A DNA stretch of 64,000 nucleotides from Sclerodactyla briareus (Eukaryota; Echinodermata; Holothuroidea; Dendrochirotida; Sclerodactylidae). Positions 39,701-51,700 of this stretch are shown one piece after another. Numbering within the stretch: position 1 is the stretch's first letter; each line of letters opens with the position of its first letter. Made by a program: the position numbers and the translations under genes. The notes beneath the pieces are model-generated. The model was not told the origin of the DNA. It searched no databases and was given only the letters and a program-made list of their open reading frames with translations. The stretch is taken from the NCBI GenBank assembly GCA_026419785.1, contig JAODTK010005618.1, positions 62,001-126,000 of the forward strand. The letters run 5' to 3'.

Positions 39701-42700
39701 CAATAAACTGGAATATTGGGACAGTGCTACTCTACAGGCTACATGGTCCATGATTATTTTGTTGGTTCGCAGCAGAAAGAAGAAAGCCTTGAGCTGGAGA
39801 GACAGGAGCTGCTGGAGCGAATAGCGCAAGTGGTAGCAGCTGATACAGCGCACGGGGGTGACCAGGAGCTTGACTACATGAAGCAGCGGGACAGAGGGAG
39901 AGGACTACGAACAGCAAATACAGCACCTGAGAATACAGGACACTGAAGAAGAATACAACCAGGTCAAGATTAAACTGGAGACAGACGTACAGGTATAGAA
40001 GGGGAGAGGAGGGCACAAAGATGGGCAGGGAGGGGGGAGGGGGCACGAGGATGGGCGATCTTGATTATCATACATACAGCACCTGCGAGTACAGGACAGG
40101 GGAGAATACAACCAGGTCAAGATTAAACTGGAGACAGACGTACAGGTATAAAAGGGGAGAGGAGGGCACAAAGATGGGCAGGGAGGGGGGAGGGGGCACG
40201 AGGATGGGCGATCTTGATTATCATACATACAGCACCTGCGAGTACAGGACAGGGGAGAATACAACCAGGTCAAGATTGAACTGGAGACAGACGTACAGGT
40301 ATAAAAGGGGAGGGAGGGCACAAGGATGGGCAGGAAGGGGAAGGTGGCACGAGGATGGGCGATCTTGATTATCATACATACAGCACCTGCGAGTACAGGA
40401 CAGGGGAGAATACAACCAGGTCAAGATTAAACTGGAGACAGACGTACAGGTATGAAAAGGGGGGTACATCAGGGTTAAGGGAGGGGGAATGGCATGAGGA
40501 TGGGCAATCATAACCATCGGATACAAAACCTTGGGATACGGGATAATAAAGAATACAACTATGTGAAGAATATTAACCTGGAGACAGACATACAGGCGGA
40601 CGGGGGTGGGGTACCGTCAGGTAGGGGAAGTCCTGTGCGATGGCGATCATGATCATCGGATACAGAACCTTGGAATAGGAGATTACTAAAGAATACAACT
40701 ACGTCAAGATTAAACTGGAGGCAGACATAAGTTGGGAACGGGAAGGGGGGGTACCTAAGGCTTAGAGGATGAGAGGAGTGCACAAGATGGGACGATCATG
40801 ATTATCAGATTACAGCACCTTAAAATTAGGACACTCGGAGAATCCAACAAGGTTAGATTAAACTAGAGACAGGGAGTTCAAGCTAATTGAATCAATATCA
40901 CCTAACAGTGGTAGCTGATTGGGGACTTAATCGTCTTTCTAGGTTTTGGAGCAGCAGTTAAGCAGATGATGAAGGCAAACGTAACAGCTGAATCAAGGAG
41001 AAACTGGCAGTAATAAACTCCAGGTACTGAAGAAGGAGGACGAGGAGAATAACATCAAAAAAGTCACAAGCAGAAACGGAAACGACACGGTTAGGTAACG
41101 TCCTTGACAGGGCTTAATAGCCATGCTCATTTTCAGGAGAAATGGCCCCAGTGTCATGAGGCCAAATCCACATGAAAACTTTGGGCATTGAATAAGGAAT
41201 GCTTATGTGAATGATTTATCACATTGAAATTGTCCACAGTTGGCACAATTGGTAAAGCGCCGCCTTCCACCCGGGAGACGGGTTCGCATCCACCCGGTTG
41301 GGTATTCGATTTAGACTTTAAAAAGGGACCGGTTGCATGCTCGCTTGACGCTCAGCATGAGAGACAAGAACAGGGAAAGAATGTGGGGTCAGCAATTTGA
41401 AAAACGTTGGCTGTCAGGCATGTCAATTGTGTCAGTTGTCATTGCTGCGGTATCCAGGTCTGCCCCTTGCAGGACGTACCTCGTATAGGTGGGGTCCTCT
41501 GTCCGGGAAACGTACAAAATAAAATGCAATAATTTATTTGTAAACCCATCTCGTGTCTATGTTTACTTATTTACAAGACCCCATCCAACTGATGACTGAA
41601 TAATTAATGGATATGCCATTTTGCAACAATACTTTAGGATGTCACAAAGTTCAGTATCTGAAGGTGGCACATTCAGAAACGGACTTGCAACTGGTATATC
41701 ATTCCTGTATTATGGAGCAGTAATGTTGGATTGTGCAAATGATACTACAGGGTCCCTGCTTAGCAAATAGGGGAAACGTCCCAGAAAAAAGACCATTGTA
41801 TGGAATCTGTGGAGACAATACTCAACATACTGGATGTGGAACAACAGTACTGCAGTCTCAGTGTAGGCTACTATAATAAACCACTCAATCCTGGGCTAGT
41901 TACCCAAACAGAGAAGGCCTTTCAGCTCTCTGAATCCAAGCCGATATTCAGGACACACAATGTAAGACCCTGTGGTCATGCAAAGTTGAGTTGATTTTTT
42001 TTTTGTATTTTCTCTTGATCATATTGAAGACTCTACAATTTGACTGGATTTCAGTGGTAGAATGTGTGAACTGGGCACAGTCTTCAGTTACAAAATTCCT
42101 TGTGACATGAAGAGAGGGGAGGGAACCTCTTAATAATGCAAAACCTCTGTGTCAGCAGTTGATGTCACCTCTGGAAAACCTTGTGATCCCCCTCCCATCT
42201 GAGATTTTTGGTTTGGAAAAAAAAGCGCTGTGATAGTTTGAAAGAAATCTGTCATTATGGAAGGGTACCCTCGGTCATGGAAAACCTGGAAAAGTCAGGA
42301 ATTTATTCAATAAAAATCCAGGCCTTGGATAGTTTTGAAATCAGTAAAAGTTGTTGAGTCATGGGAAAATAATGGAAATTTTCATCAAGTGAGGTTGTTA
42401 CTTTCTCACAGCCGTTTGCTGTTGTTGCTTTGGCTCTTTTGGTGGAGTTCAGTTGAGAACTCTGTGCAAGATGTCATAGAAAAGGTCATAGAAATCCTTT
42501 ATTTGGTCACGGAAAAGTCATGGATGGAAAGTGATTGCCCAGATCTGCAGGAAAACCCTGATATGACCACTGGTCTTTTACATGGATTATGATAACTTTA
42601 TGAAAACTGGGGAAAAATCTTGATTTTTTTTCTTCTGCCAACTTGAGTGGTCCAGGGCATCCTCCTAGAGGGATATTATGAGAAATCTTCTGCCCAGATG

Positions 42701-45700
42701 ACACCCAGTTAGCTAGGCTGATGGGCATGATAGTGAGGTTTATTGGTGTCATATGGCCTGGTCGTCTGATCAAGATATATACCACAAAATGACATGGTTC
42801 TTTTGGTCATTCAATTTGTCAAACTTGCTTTTAATTTATGTAACTTTCTAAGTTTGTTGGATTCCCATGGAACATAGTGAGTGCAGTCCACTGGAAGACA
42901 AGTGAAGTGTCTAATTTGCTAATTTTAGGCCGGTTTAGTGCATTCCCACAAAATCTTGGTAAACATGGTAACAACCAGTCCAATGAATGACTGTGGCTGG
43001 CAAACTATATCCATCCCTATATTGCTTTCAGATTTGCTGTTATTATTGCTAACTGACAATTTGCTCTTTTTGACCTGTCAAGATGTCAGGTTGGTGAAAA
43101 AAGATATGTTGTTGATTTAGCGTTAGTGGAGCCGATCCCCATTCTTATATTCCATCTATGATCATCTTTTGGAGTGCGTTGTCTCACATCACTATCTCGT
43201 TGTCCTCCTGAATGAAAACTTGTCTTTTTCTACTCACATCGATAGTATTCGGACTCTAGGGCCAATTGGCATCATGGGAGTTTCTGAATAGAAATCTGCG
43301 CTTTGGTTTTTCCCCCCCCCCGAAGTGCGTGAGCTTGCCTATACTTCTTTTGTGCTGTTCAACCCAAGAGTATGATTCAACAAATTTGGGATCCTCATAA
43401 ACATCTGACAGTAGTATAATTGGAAGAATTCAAAGAAGAGCTGCATGTGTGGTGACACGTGACTTCTGAGAAAAAAAAAGACAAGTGTGAAGATGTATGG
43501 AAGTCCTTAAACGCGAACATGTCTGAAAGAGAAAATAAAAAGCCAGGCTTGCCCTCTTCTATCAAGTTATCAAAGGCATGGTGGCAGTTCCAGAGAATTT
43601 TGTATTTAGATATTAGGGGGCCCTGCAGTTGTCCCTGTGGTGTCAAAAGGCAAATTTTGAAATAGCTGATTGTGCTTTATTGGAACACTTGAATCAGCTG
43701 GATTCAGTATGTATTTTCCGCTGTCATAATGTAATAATAATAATAATGATATACAGGTATTTATGAAGTGCAAAACTCAAACCAAAGTTTTTTCGAATGT
43801 TCTGTACACAAGGGCAAAACTGAAAATGGCTACAAAAAGAAAAAGAGAACCGAATGCAGATAGAAATTACAGAAAAATACATCGGATTGACCTTAAAGTC
43901 ATAGAACGTACTAACAGTCCTCCAGTCATTATTAATGAATGCCTTTGAATAGAGTAAATATGCCTATCCATGTATTTCATTGTTGTGTTGCAGTAGCAAG
44001 CTAAAAACAAGGAGGTATGGTGATGTGATCCGGTCCATATGTACATGGTAACTGATAGATCTGTGAGAGGATTGCTATTATGGGTTGGTAGGTGTTATTG
44101 ATCGACGCAGGCCAAGCGGCTCATTTGACGATCACCTAATTCTCCAGGAAGGACTGAAAACTTGTGTCCTGGGCAAAGGCACCGGTTATAATGTTTATTC
44201 CATAAAAATTGCTATATGATGTCGATCAAGCGCAGCGGGGCCAGATCCCAATTTTTCTATTCCTGCTATGATCATCTTTTGGAGTGTGTTGTCTCACATC
44301 ACTATCTCTGTTTTCCTCCCCTGATGAAAACTTGTCTTGTTCCCTTTTCCTCTACTCACAAATCGTAGTATTTGCTCTAGGCAATTGAACTCATGTGTTT
44401 CTGAATAAATCCTGCGTTTTGGTCCCCCAGAAGTGCGTGAGCTTGCCTATACTTTCTTTTGGTGCTGTTCAACCAAAGTATGCTTCACAAGCGTTGGATC
44501 TCATAAACACATCCTGACATAGATATAATTTGGAAGATTCCCAAAGAAGCTCTGCATTTGGTGACAACGTGACTTCTGAGAAAAAAATACACGGTGACAG
44601 ATGTATAAGTCCTTACTCCGGGAACACTGTCTGAAAGGAGAAAAAAAAAAGCCGGCTTCCTTCCACTCCTTCTATCAAGTTCTCAAAGGCATGGTTGGCA
44701 GTTTCCAATTAAATTTGTATTAGAGGGGAATATCCTGCATTTGTCCCCTGTGGGTCAACATGCAAGATTTTGAAATCGCTGGATTGTGCTTTATTGGAAC
44801 ACTTGAATCAGCTGGATTCAGTATGTATTTTCCGCTGTCATAATGTAATAATAATAATAATGATATACAGGTATTTATGAAGTGCAAAACTCAAACCAAA
44901 GTTTTTTCGAATGTTCTGTACACAAGGCAAAAACTGAAAATGGCTACAAAAAGAAAAAGAGAACCGAATGCAGATAGAAATTACAGAAAAATACATAGGA
45001 TGTACCTAAAGTCATAGAAAGTACTAAAAAGTCCAGTCATATTTAGCCTACCCATTGGCTTTGAATAAGAGTATAGGCCCTATCCATGTATTTCATTGTT
45101 TGTGTTGCAGTAGCAATATACAAACCACACTACATGAGGTATGGTGATGTGATCCGGTCCATATGTACATGGTAACTGATAGATCTGTGAGAGGATTGCT
45201 ATTATGGGTTGGTAGGTGTTATTGATCGACGCAGGCCAAGCGGCTCATTTGACGATTTCACCTTATTCTCCAAGGATCTGAAAACTTGTGTCCTGGGCAA
45301 AGGCACCGGTTATAATGTTTATTCCATCCAAATGCTAATGATGTCGATCAAGCGCAGCGGGGCCAGATCCCAATTTTTCTATTCCTGCTATGATCATCTT
45401 TTGGAGTGTGTTGTCTCACAACACTCACTTGGTCCTCCTGCATGAACACTTTTTCTTTTTCTACTCACACTTGACATTATTTTCTCATAGGCACATGTAC
45501 ACTCTTAGGTTCCTGAATGTAATCTGCATTTGGCCGCGCCCCCCCCCCCAGAAGGCGTGAGTGCCTATACTATACCTCTTTATGCCGCTCAACACAGAGT
45601 ATGTTCACAAATCTGGGATCCTCATAGAACCTCTGATTATAGATGTAATGGGAAAAAGAATACAAAGAGTGCACATGTAGTGATTTGTGACTTCCGTAGA

Positions 45701-48700
45701 CAGACGAGCGTGTCAGATATTACTAAGTCCTTAAATTGGGAACCACTGCCTAAAGGGGGAAAAAAAGCCAGCTTGTACTCTTTTATCTAGTTATCAATGG
45801 CATGGTGGCAGAAAAAACCCCCCCCCCCCCCCCCCCCCAACAAAACTTCCAAATGAACTGAGGACTTGGTAGGGGGGGCTGCTGCATCCAAATCCCCCAT
45901 AAAATATCAAGTCTTCCAGTACAGTTCTAAACTATTTAAAGACTGGAATGAATTACATTAAGGAAAGCCCCAGTTTGGAAGTTAGTGTTTAGGGCCAACC
46001 TTGCCCACCCACAGTTACTGTGCTGCCTGATGCTCACGGTACACCAAACATCCTCGACGTGAGGCCCGGAAAGGTGTTTTAACACGCACCAAATAGAAGC
46101 AGAAACATACTACACACAAAAAGTCAAAATTAAACAACCACTGACCTCAAAAAAGGCAAGCAAGGACTACAGTTCCGTGTAGGCTTATGGTTTCTTTCCT
46201 CACAGCAGATTGCAAGACGCGATGAATAACATGCGAGTGAAGCTGAGCAAACAGGAGAGACAGACAGGGAGGAGAAAACCAGAACCTGGCAGACGACTAC
46301 AAGAGAATAACCGAGCAGTTCAAGGAGATGCAGAAGAAGTCAAAGTAAGTATTGGTAGAACCCAGTGGCCAAATAATATCCCCGGTTTCTTCTGAATACA
46401 CATGAATCGCTTAACCCACACCCCAAACCATCAAACTTTCTGGAAGGTGAAGCCACCACTGTGGACGCATTGTCAAACAAAGGAACAACATTCCGGCTAA
46501 CATTGTTTAGTGTTCTTGTATCCACTTTAGTTCAACATCACAAATTTGGCAATATTCCTGTAAATTCATATTTCCATAAACATCAATATGTATTATAGCT
46601 GGGAGCCGGGGGCTCCGTCCATTTGGCTCCCTTGAACAGGCATTCGGCGCATGTTATCTGTGATTTATATTCATTTTTTATTAATTTAATAGATTACCAT
46701 AACAAGAGAGGGAAGGGGATCGAATTTTAGGGGATTTTTTTCTTTTGGGAATTCATGCTCTTCTCTATTCCTTGACAAAGCCAGAGGATTCTATGCAAGT
46801 ATGTCAGTATGTATGTGTGGTGTGTATGTGTGAACCTGTGCTATGAAGATCATCTGGGGTCCTCCAACGGTCAGATCCTGAAGTCATTGTAAACAGGATA
46901 AGTCTAGATCTTTGGTCCTATCGAGCTGACATTTGGTGTGTGGCTTTCTTATGGTGAGTACAAAAACCCTATTGTTTTATGGTTTGCCGGAAACATTTTT
47001 GTGAGAATTAGGGAATTACGGAAAATTTATATCTTCTCCAATTTTGTCTTTTCATCACATAACTCGACCCCCTCTAGATGGATGAAGGTAACATTGGTAG
47101 TGAGTTATCCCGGAAAGGGAAAAGTACAGAACTCGTTTCATGTTTGCCCAGAATGCCTGGTCCTATCAAGCTGGAATTGGCTATGCAGCTTTCTTATGGG
47201 GAGTATAAGAACTCTATCGATCTTAGTGTGGATTGGGGGTCAGTTTCGATATAAGGTATTTTGGCCTGTGGAAAAAAAAACATAACCCCACCTGGATGGA
47301 TCAAGCTCATTCTTAGTATGTGGGTTCAGTTCTCCGTTATAAGTACTTATCAAATAATGCGCAAATGTCATCCAAGGTCATTGGCTATCAAGGCAGTCAA
47401 GGAATCACTGGCCTGCAGCTCTTCTGGTTCCAAAGATATTGGAGATGGAGGAGGACTGAATGAATGGTTTCAAATTTTAGAGCAAGGTACAAAGTATCAG
47501 AACAGAGGGGTCTTCTTTGCATCTATGCTATTCCACTATTGCATCTGCAAGATATTCGCAGATGGGATGGACTGTCGCATTTTCAAAGATACTGATGGGA
47601 TTCTGCTGCTTATTTATATAGGAGGTGGATTAGCTCTGTCGGCAAAGCTCCAGAACTTGTGATCAGAAAATCGTGAGTTTGAATCCCACAAAGCCGCGGG
47701 CTTTTTCCGTAGTGCCCTTGTCACAAGGCAATTGGTCTCCTTCAAACTGTCCTTGCGTTACCCACGTGTTGAAATGGGGACCTTGTAAGGTGACTTGTTG
47801 TGATTAGTAGGCGTGCCTCATATGTGGCTGCACCCCATTGGAAGGTCCCCCGGGGACACGATGAAGTGGCGCATTGAAATGGTGTGTCGGGAATGAACAA
47901 GAAAGAGATGCGTACTAATAAATATGTACAGGTGTTGACAGTCCCTAATGATCATGGGTAATCTCTTGGAGCGTTTTGATCACGTCGAAAAAGCGCTATA
48001 TAAAGCACCTAGATATCATTATTATTTATTATTGCATGATTTGAATCTTGCAGAATACACATGCACAAAGTAACACTGAAGGCTGGGGGATTGGTAGCAG
48101 CAGGTAGATGCAGTTAGGTGCCTGCCAGGCATGTGCTCCCATAGTGAGTGATACAGATACAGTAGGAGTGTGGCATTCCTGGTTATTTACACTATATGAA
48201 GAGTTCTTCTGTCTGGTGTACAAATTGAATTCCACTACGCATAGCTGCACTTGATTGGCCATCAGGCATTTCCAGGCCACCGACACCAAGAAGTTTTACG
48301 ACGTCTGGTGCATGAACGAAGAAGAGGTGAAGCAGCTGGCTCAGAAGGTCCTGGAACAAGACAGGATTATAACAGAACATCAGCTGGGCATGGAGAATGG
48401 ACACCACCACAAGATATGTAAGTTATGCTTATCCATATTATTCACTTCAGTCTTGCAATTTTTATGATATGAATTACTACACTTCAATAACTTGAGTGGT
48501 CAGAAAGGGGGAGTGGAGGGGGTGGGGATGGCTAAACCAATGGGGGGCAGAACATGCTAACTAGGGGTAAAAACCCTGAGAACAATCAACAATAAAAAGC
48601 CAAAACCCTGATGTTGGTGAGATAAGTTATGCTGCAAACTGTCCAGCACAACACACCGGCACCCGGAAGCAAGAATGTGGGCGAAGAACAGAGGTTGGAT

Positions 48701-51700
48701 AAGGAGCAATGGAGATGAGTATCTTGCACAAGTCCACACAAGAAGCACAAGGACGAAGCAATGGAGATGAGTATCTTGCACAAGGACACACAAGAAGCAC
48801 AAGGACGGAGCAATGAAGATGAATGAAGTATCTTGCACAAGGACACACAGAAGCACAAGTACGGAGCAATGGAGATGAGTATCTTGCACAAGGACACACA
48901 AGGACGGAGCAATGAAGATGAAGTATCTTGCACAAGGACACACAAGGACAAAGCAATGAAGATGAAGTATCTTGCACAAGGACACACAAGGACGGAAGCA
49001 ATGAAGATGAAGTATCTTGCACAAGGACACACAAGAAGCACAAGGATGGAGCAATAGAGATGAGTATCTTGCACAAGGACACACAAGGACGGAGCAATGG
49101 AGATGAAGTATCTTGCACAAGGACACACAGGACGGAGCAATGGAGATGGAGTATCTGCACAAGGACACACTAGATGGAGCAATGAAGATGGAGTATCTTG
49201 CACAAGGACACACAGGACGGAGCAATGGAGATGGAGTATCTTGCACAAGGAACACAAGGACGGAGCAATGGAGATGGAGTATCTTGCACAAGGACACACA
49301 AGGACGGAGCAATGGAGATGAGTATCTTGCACAAGGACACACAAGGAGCACAAGGATGGAGATGGAGTATCTTGCACAAGGACACACAAGGACGGAGCAA
49401 TGGAGATGGAGTATCTTGCGTGAGGACGCACAAGGACGCACAGGAAAAGCTCATTGGTCCTCGTGGGTTCTCCCTCCCGCATATTCCTATTCATCTTGAT
49501 TATTTTGTTCTTGCGGCATCATATTACGGTAGTCCTTTAGTAATGTGGATAATTCTGACTGTGAATTGTTTTATTTTATTTCTAGGTCATTTATTGAGAA
49601 TGTAGGACCCCTCACCCCCAAGAAGTCAAAGGCTGAGTCTCTGTCGGCGCATGAGGTTGCCAAGGATCTAATGTCAAGAGGGCAGTCTCCAGGGGGAAGA
49701 CAATAAACCGGCGAGCAAGGACGGTTCCTCCAGGCTCTCCACCGAGGCGTCAAGAGCGTGCTGGCGCTGCTCTGGATGAATCTGTGAGTGAATTCATTTC
49801 CATAGGGCCTGATTTTGCAGGATTCTGACAATAATGTCAGACTGATTATTTGAGAGCACATGTAAAGGGAGTCCCACATACAATGGTTGGGCAGAGTGGT
49901 TATGAGTGGCTCCACCTGTCCTCATCACCTGGGCAGAAAAAATGGCAGAATGTTATCAGTGACGCTTTGCAAGCGAACATTCCGGGTACAATACATGCAG
50001 CAACTGACATTTTCGCTGGTGGACGTGCTTGCAGAGTTGAGGATGGCCGTGGTGGGGATTGGGTCTCACTTCATGTTCGCTGTAACGAGTGGATTCCTGT
50101 ATGGGTTTATGGAGTTTATTTAGGAATATTTGCAACAGTCTGTCAGTCAGCTGTAGCAGTACCCGCCTTGACATAAGTCTGCCTCCTCCAGGTTTCGAGA
50201 AAACGGTCAGAGCCTGAAACTTCACTAATGTCCTTTCGGGAACGCATTGGCGATCCAGGAGCAGTTGGGAATGGTTTCACCCACGCCTCAGTATCATCTG
50301 AGCAGTAGCGAGAAGAAAAAGCGAGTTTATTGCCGGTGCTCATCCACAATCAGTATGGCCAAGGTTTCTCGATGAGCCAGACTTGGCTTCCTGAACCCAG
50401 AGGAATAATATCAAATGAAACAAAAAAAACCTGGCCTTGTTCCCCATTTGCAGTCATGCAGGTGGGAATCCTCTTAAGGTGTTACTGCTGCCAGGGGATA
50501 AACTATTCGTCCATGGTCTTTCAATAGGCTATAGCTGGTAGCCACTAATGCGCTCGTAGACATGGAACCTTTGTGATATAAACAAGATTTTCCCCATAAC
50601 GATTGTTTAGACTTCCACTGCTCTGTTACCACTCATCTTCTACTTGAGTGGGAATGTTTGTGTGTTGGAGGGGAGGGTGGGGGTGGGGGTGGGGGGTAGG
50701 GGAATGGTACTCTCCCCTTTGTGTTAGTAGGATGAGTAGTTGGGGAGATTCTCTGAGATGGTTCTTCATGCTTTTTGGGCAGTGCGTGTCGGTACCTGAT
50801 AGACTTTGGACATCATATACCTATCATACTATTATATAGTAACTAAGAACTGGCCTTTTGGACCCCTAAGCAGTCAGCGTTATTCTATAGAGGGTGGGAA
50901 TATAGCTCTTGCCCAATCATATCATCATATTGATATATCATGGAATTTCTTCGTTGTCTTTGAAGGGTTTTCTTGTCGAATCGAAGCTGAACCAGCTGCT
51001 GGCTCCGTTAGAGCTGGACGAACGGTCACTCATGAAGCTGGATGCTATATTCGCTGTGAGTCTATGTTTGATTCTCAATATTCACATTGAAATATGCATG
51101 TAAAATGGTAGTCTTTGCAGCTAATGACATTGCTTATGGTTACCTGATTTCCTGTTAGTTTTCATTCAGCACCCACAACAATTTCTCAAGTGTTCCACTA
51201 TTCAGCAGTCTGTTTATGGTATCGAAGTCTTGTTCAAATTTTGCTTTCAACGTTGAGGAGGGGCCAATCATACCACTGATAAAGACTTCACCAGACCCCC
51301 CCCCCCCCCACCCCCTCTTCTCGCCTGGAATAACCAGATTTTGCCAATGAGGTATCAGCGGTTAAAACCAAACATTTCTATCGAGAGACCAAGGATACAT
51401 TTCCATTGATTGACATATTTGACATGTACTCTTGTGTGCTAACCCCCCCCCCAGCCCAGCATCCTCCCCCACCTATACCCTACTGGACGCATTCACTGTG
51501 AATGTTTTATATTAAAAAAGTAGGGGGGTACAAAAAGATTTCTTTTTGTTGTTGTGTGGTCTGCAGTGTGGATTGGTGGGTTGGGTTCTTTTGCAGGAGG
51601 CAATTCAATCATGGCTGGCAGGTGTTCAAAAAAAAAAAAAAAAAAATTAGTTGTTGATATAATACAGTGGACTGCTACTTGTAGTGGTGGCACTCGGTGA

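Larger units (their letters stand above)
33806..39772 (+). other. DRC1 introns between 33806 and 39772
   Basis: The intervals 33806-34779, 34892-36607, 36792-38634 and 38770-39772 hold no other gene I can see. They include C13 at 34140-34152, a hairpin at 37108 and a SINE-tail remnant at 38266. Confidence 0.5.
39914..40880 (+). repeat. Tandem array (~150-bp unit, about 7 copies) built from the DRC1 exon end plus intron
   Basis: The unit consists of the last part of the preceding DRC1 exon, its GT donor and about 87 nt of G-rich intron (AGGAGGGCAC, GGGAGGGGGCACGAGG, GATCTTGATTATCAT). The ACAGACGTACAG landmark recurs at 39981, 40134, 40287 and 40438. Degenerate forms follow at 40584, 40721 and 40869, so spacing is 153, 153, 151, 146, 137 and 148. 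Similarity falls downstream, so the upstream copies look youngest. The first four keep an intact GT after GTACAG; the fifth has GC and the rest are broken. Confidence 0.9.

Noticed and set aside
40021..40526. Frames of 100-156 codons on both strands
   Set aside because: They are shadows of the DRC1-derived tandem array in the wrong frames; only the 66-nt phase-0 segments make sense.
41227..41300. Functional tRNA-Gly gene
   Set aside because: A and B boxes are present but the acceptor stem does not pair, so a SINE head is more likely.
48700..49450. CRISPR-like regular repeats
   Set aside because: There are no unique spacers; the whole unit repeats and the context is an animal intron.
48557..49494. 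Open frames near 300 codons on the - strand
   Set aside because: They are made entirely of the ~43-bp minisatellite. Length variants keep several frames open on both strands, and there is no other coding sign.
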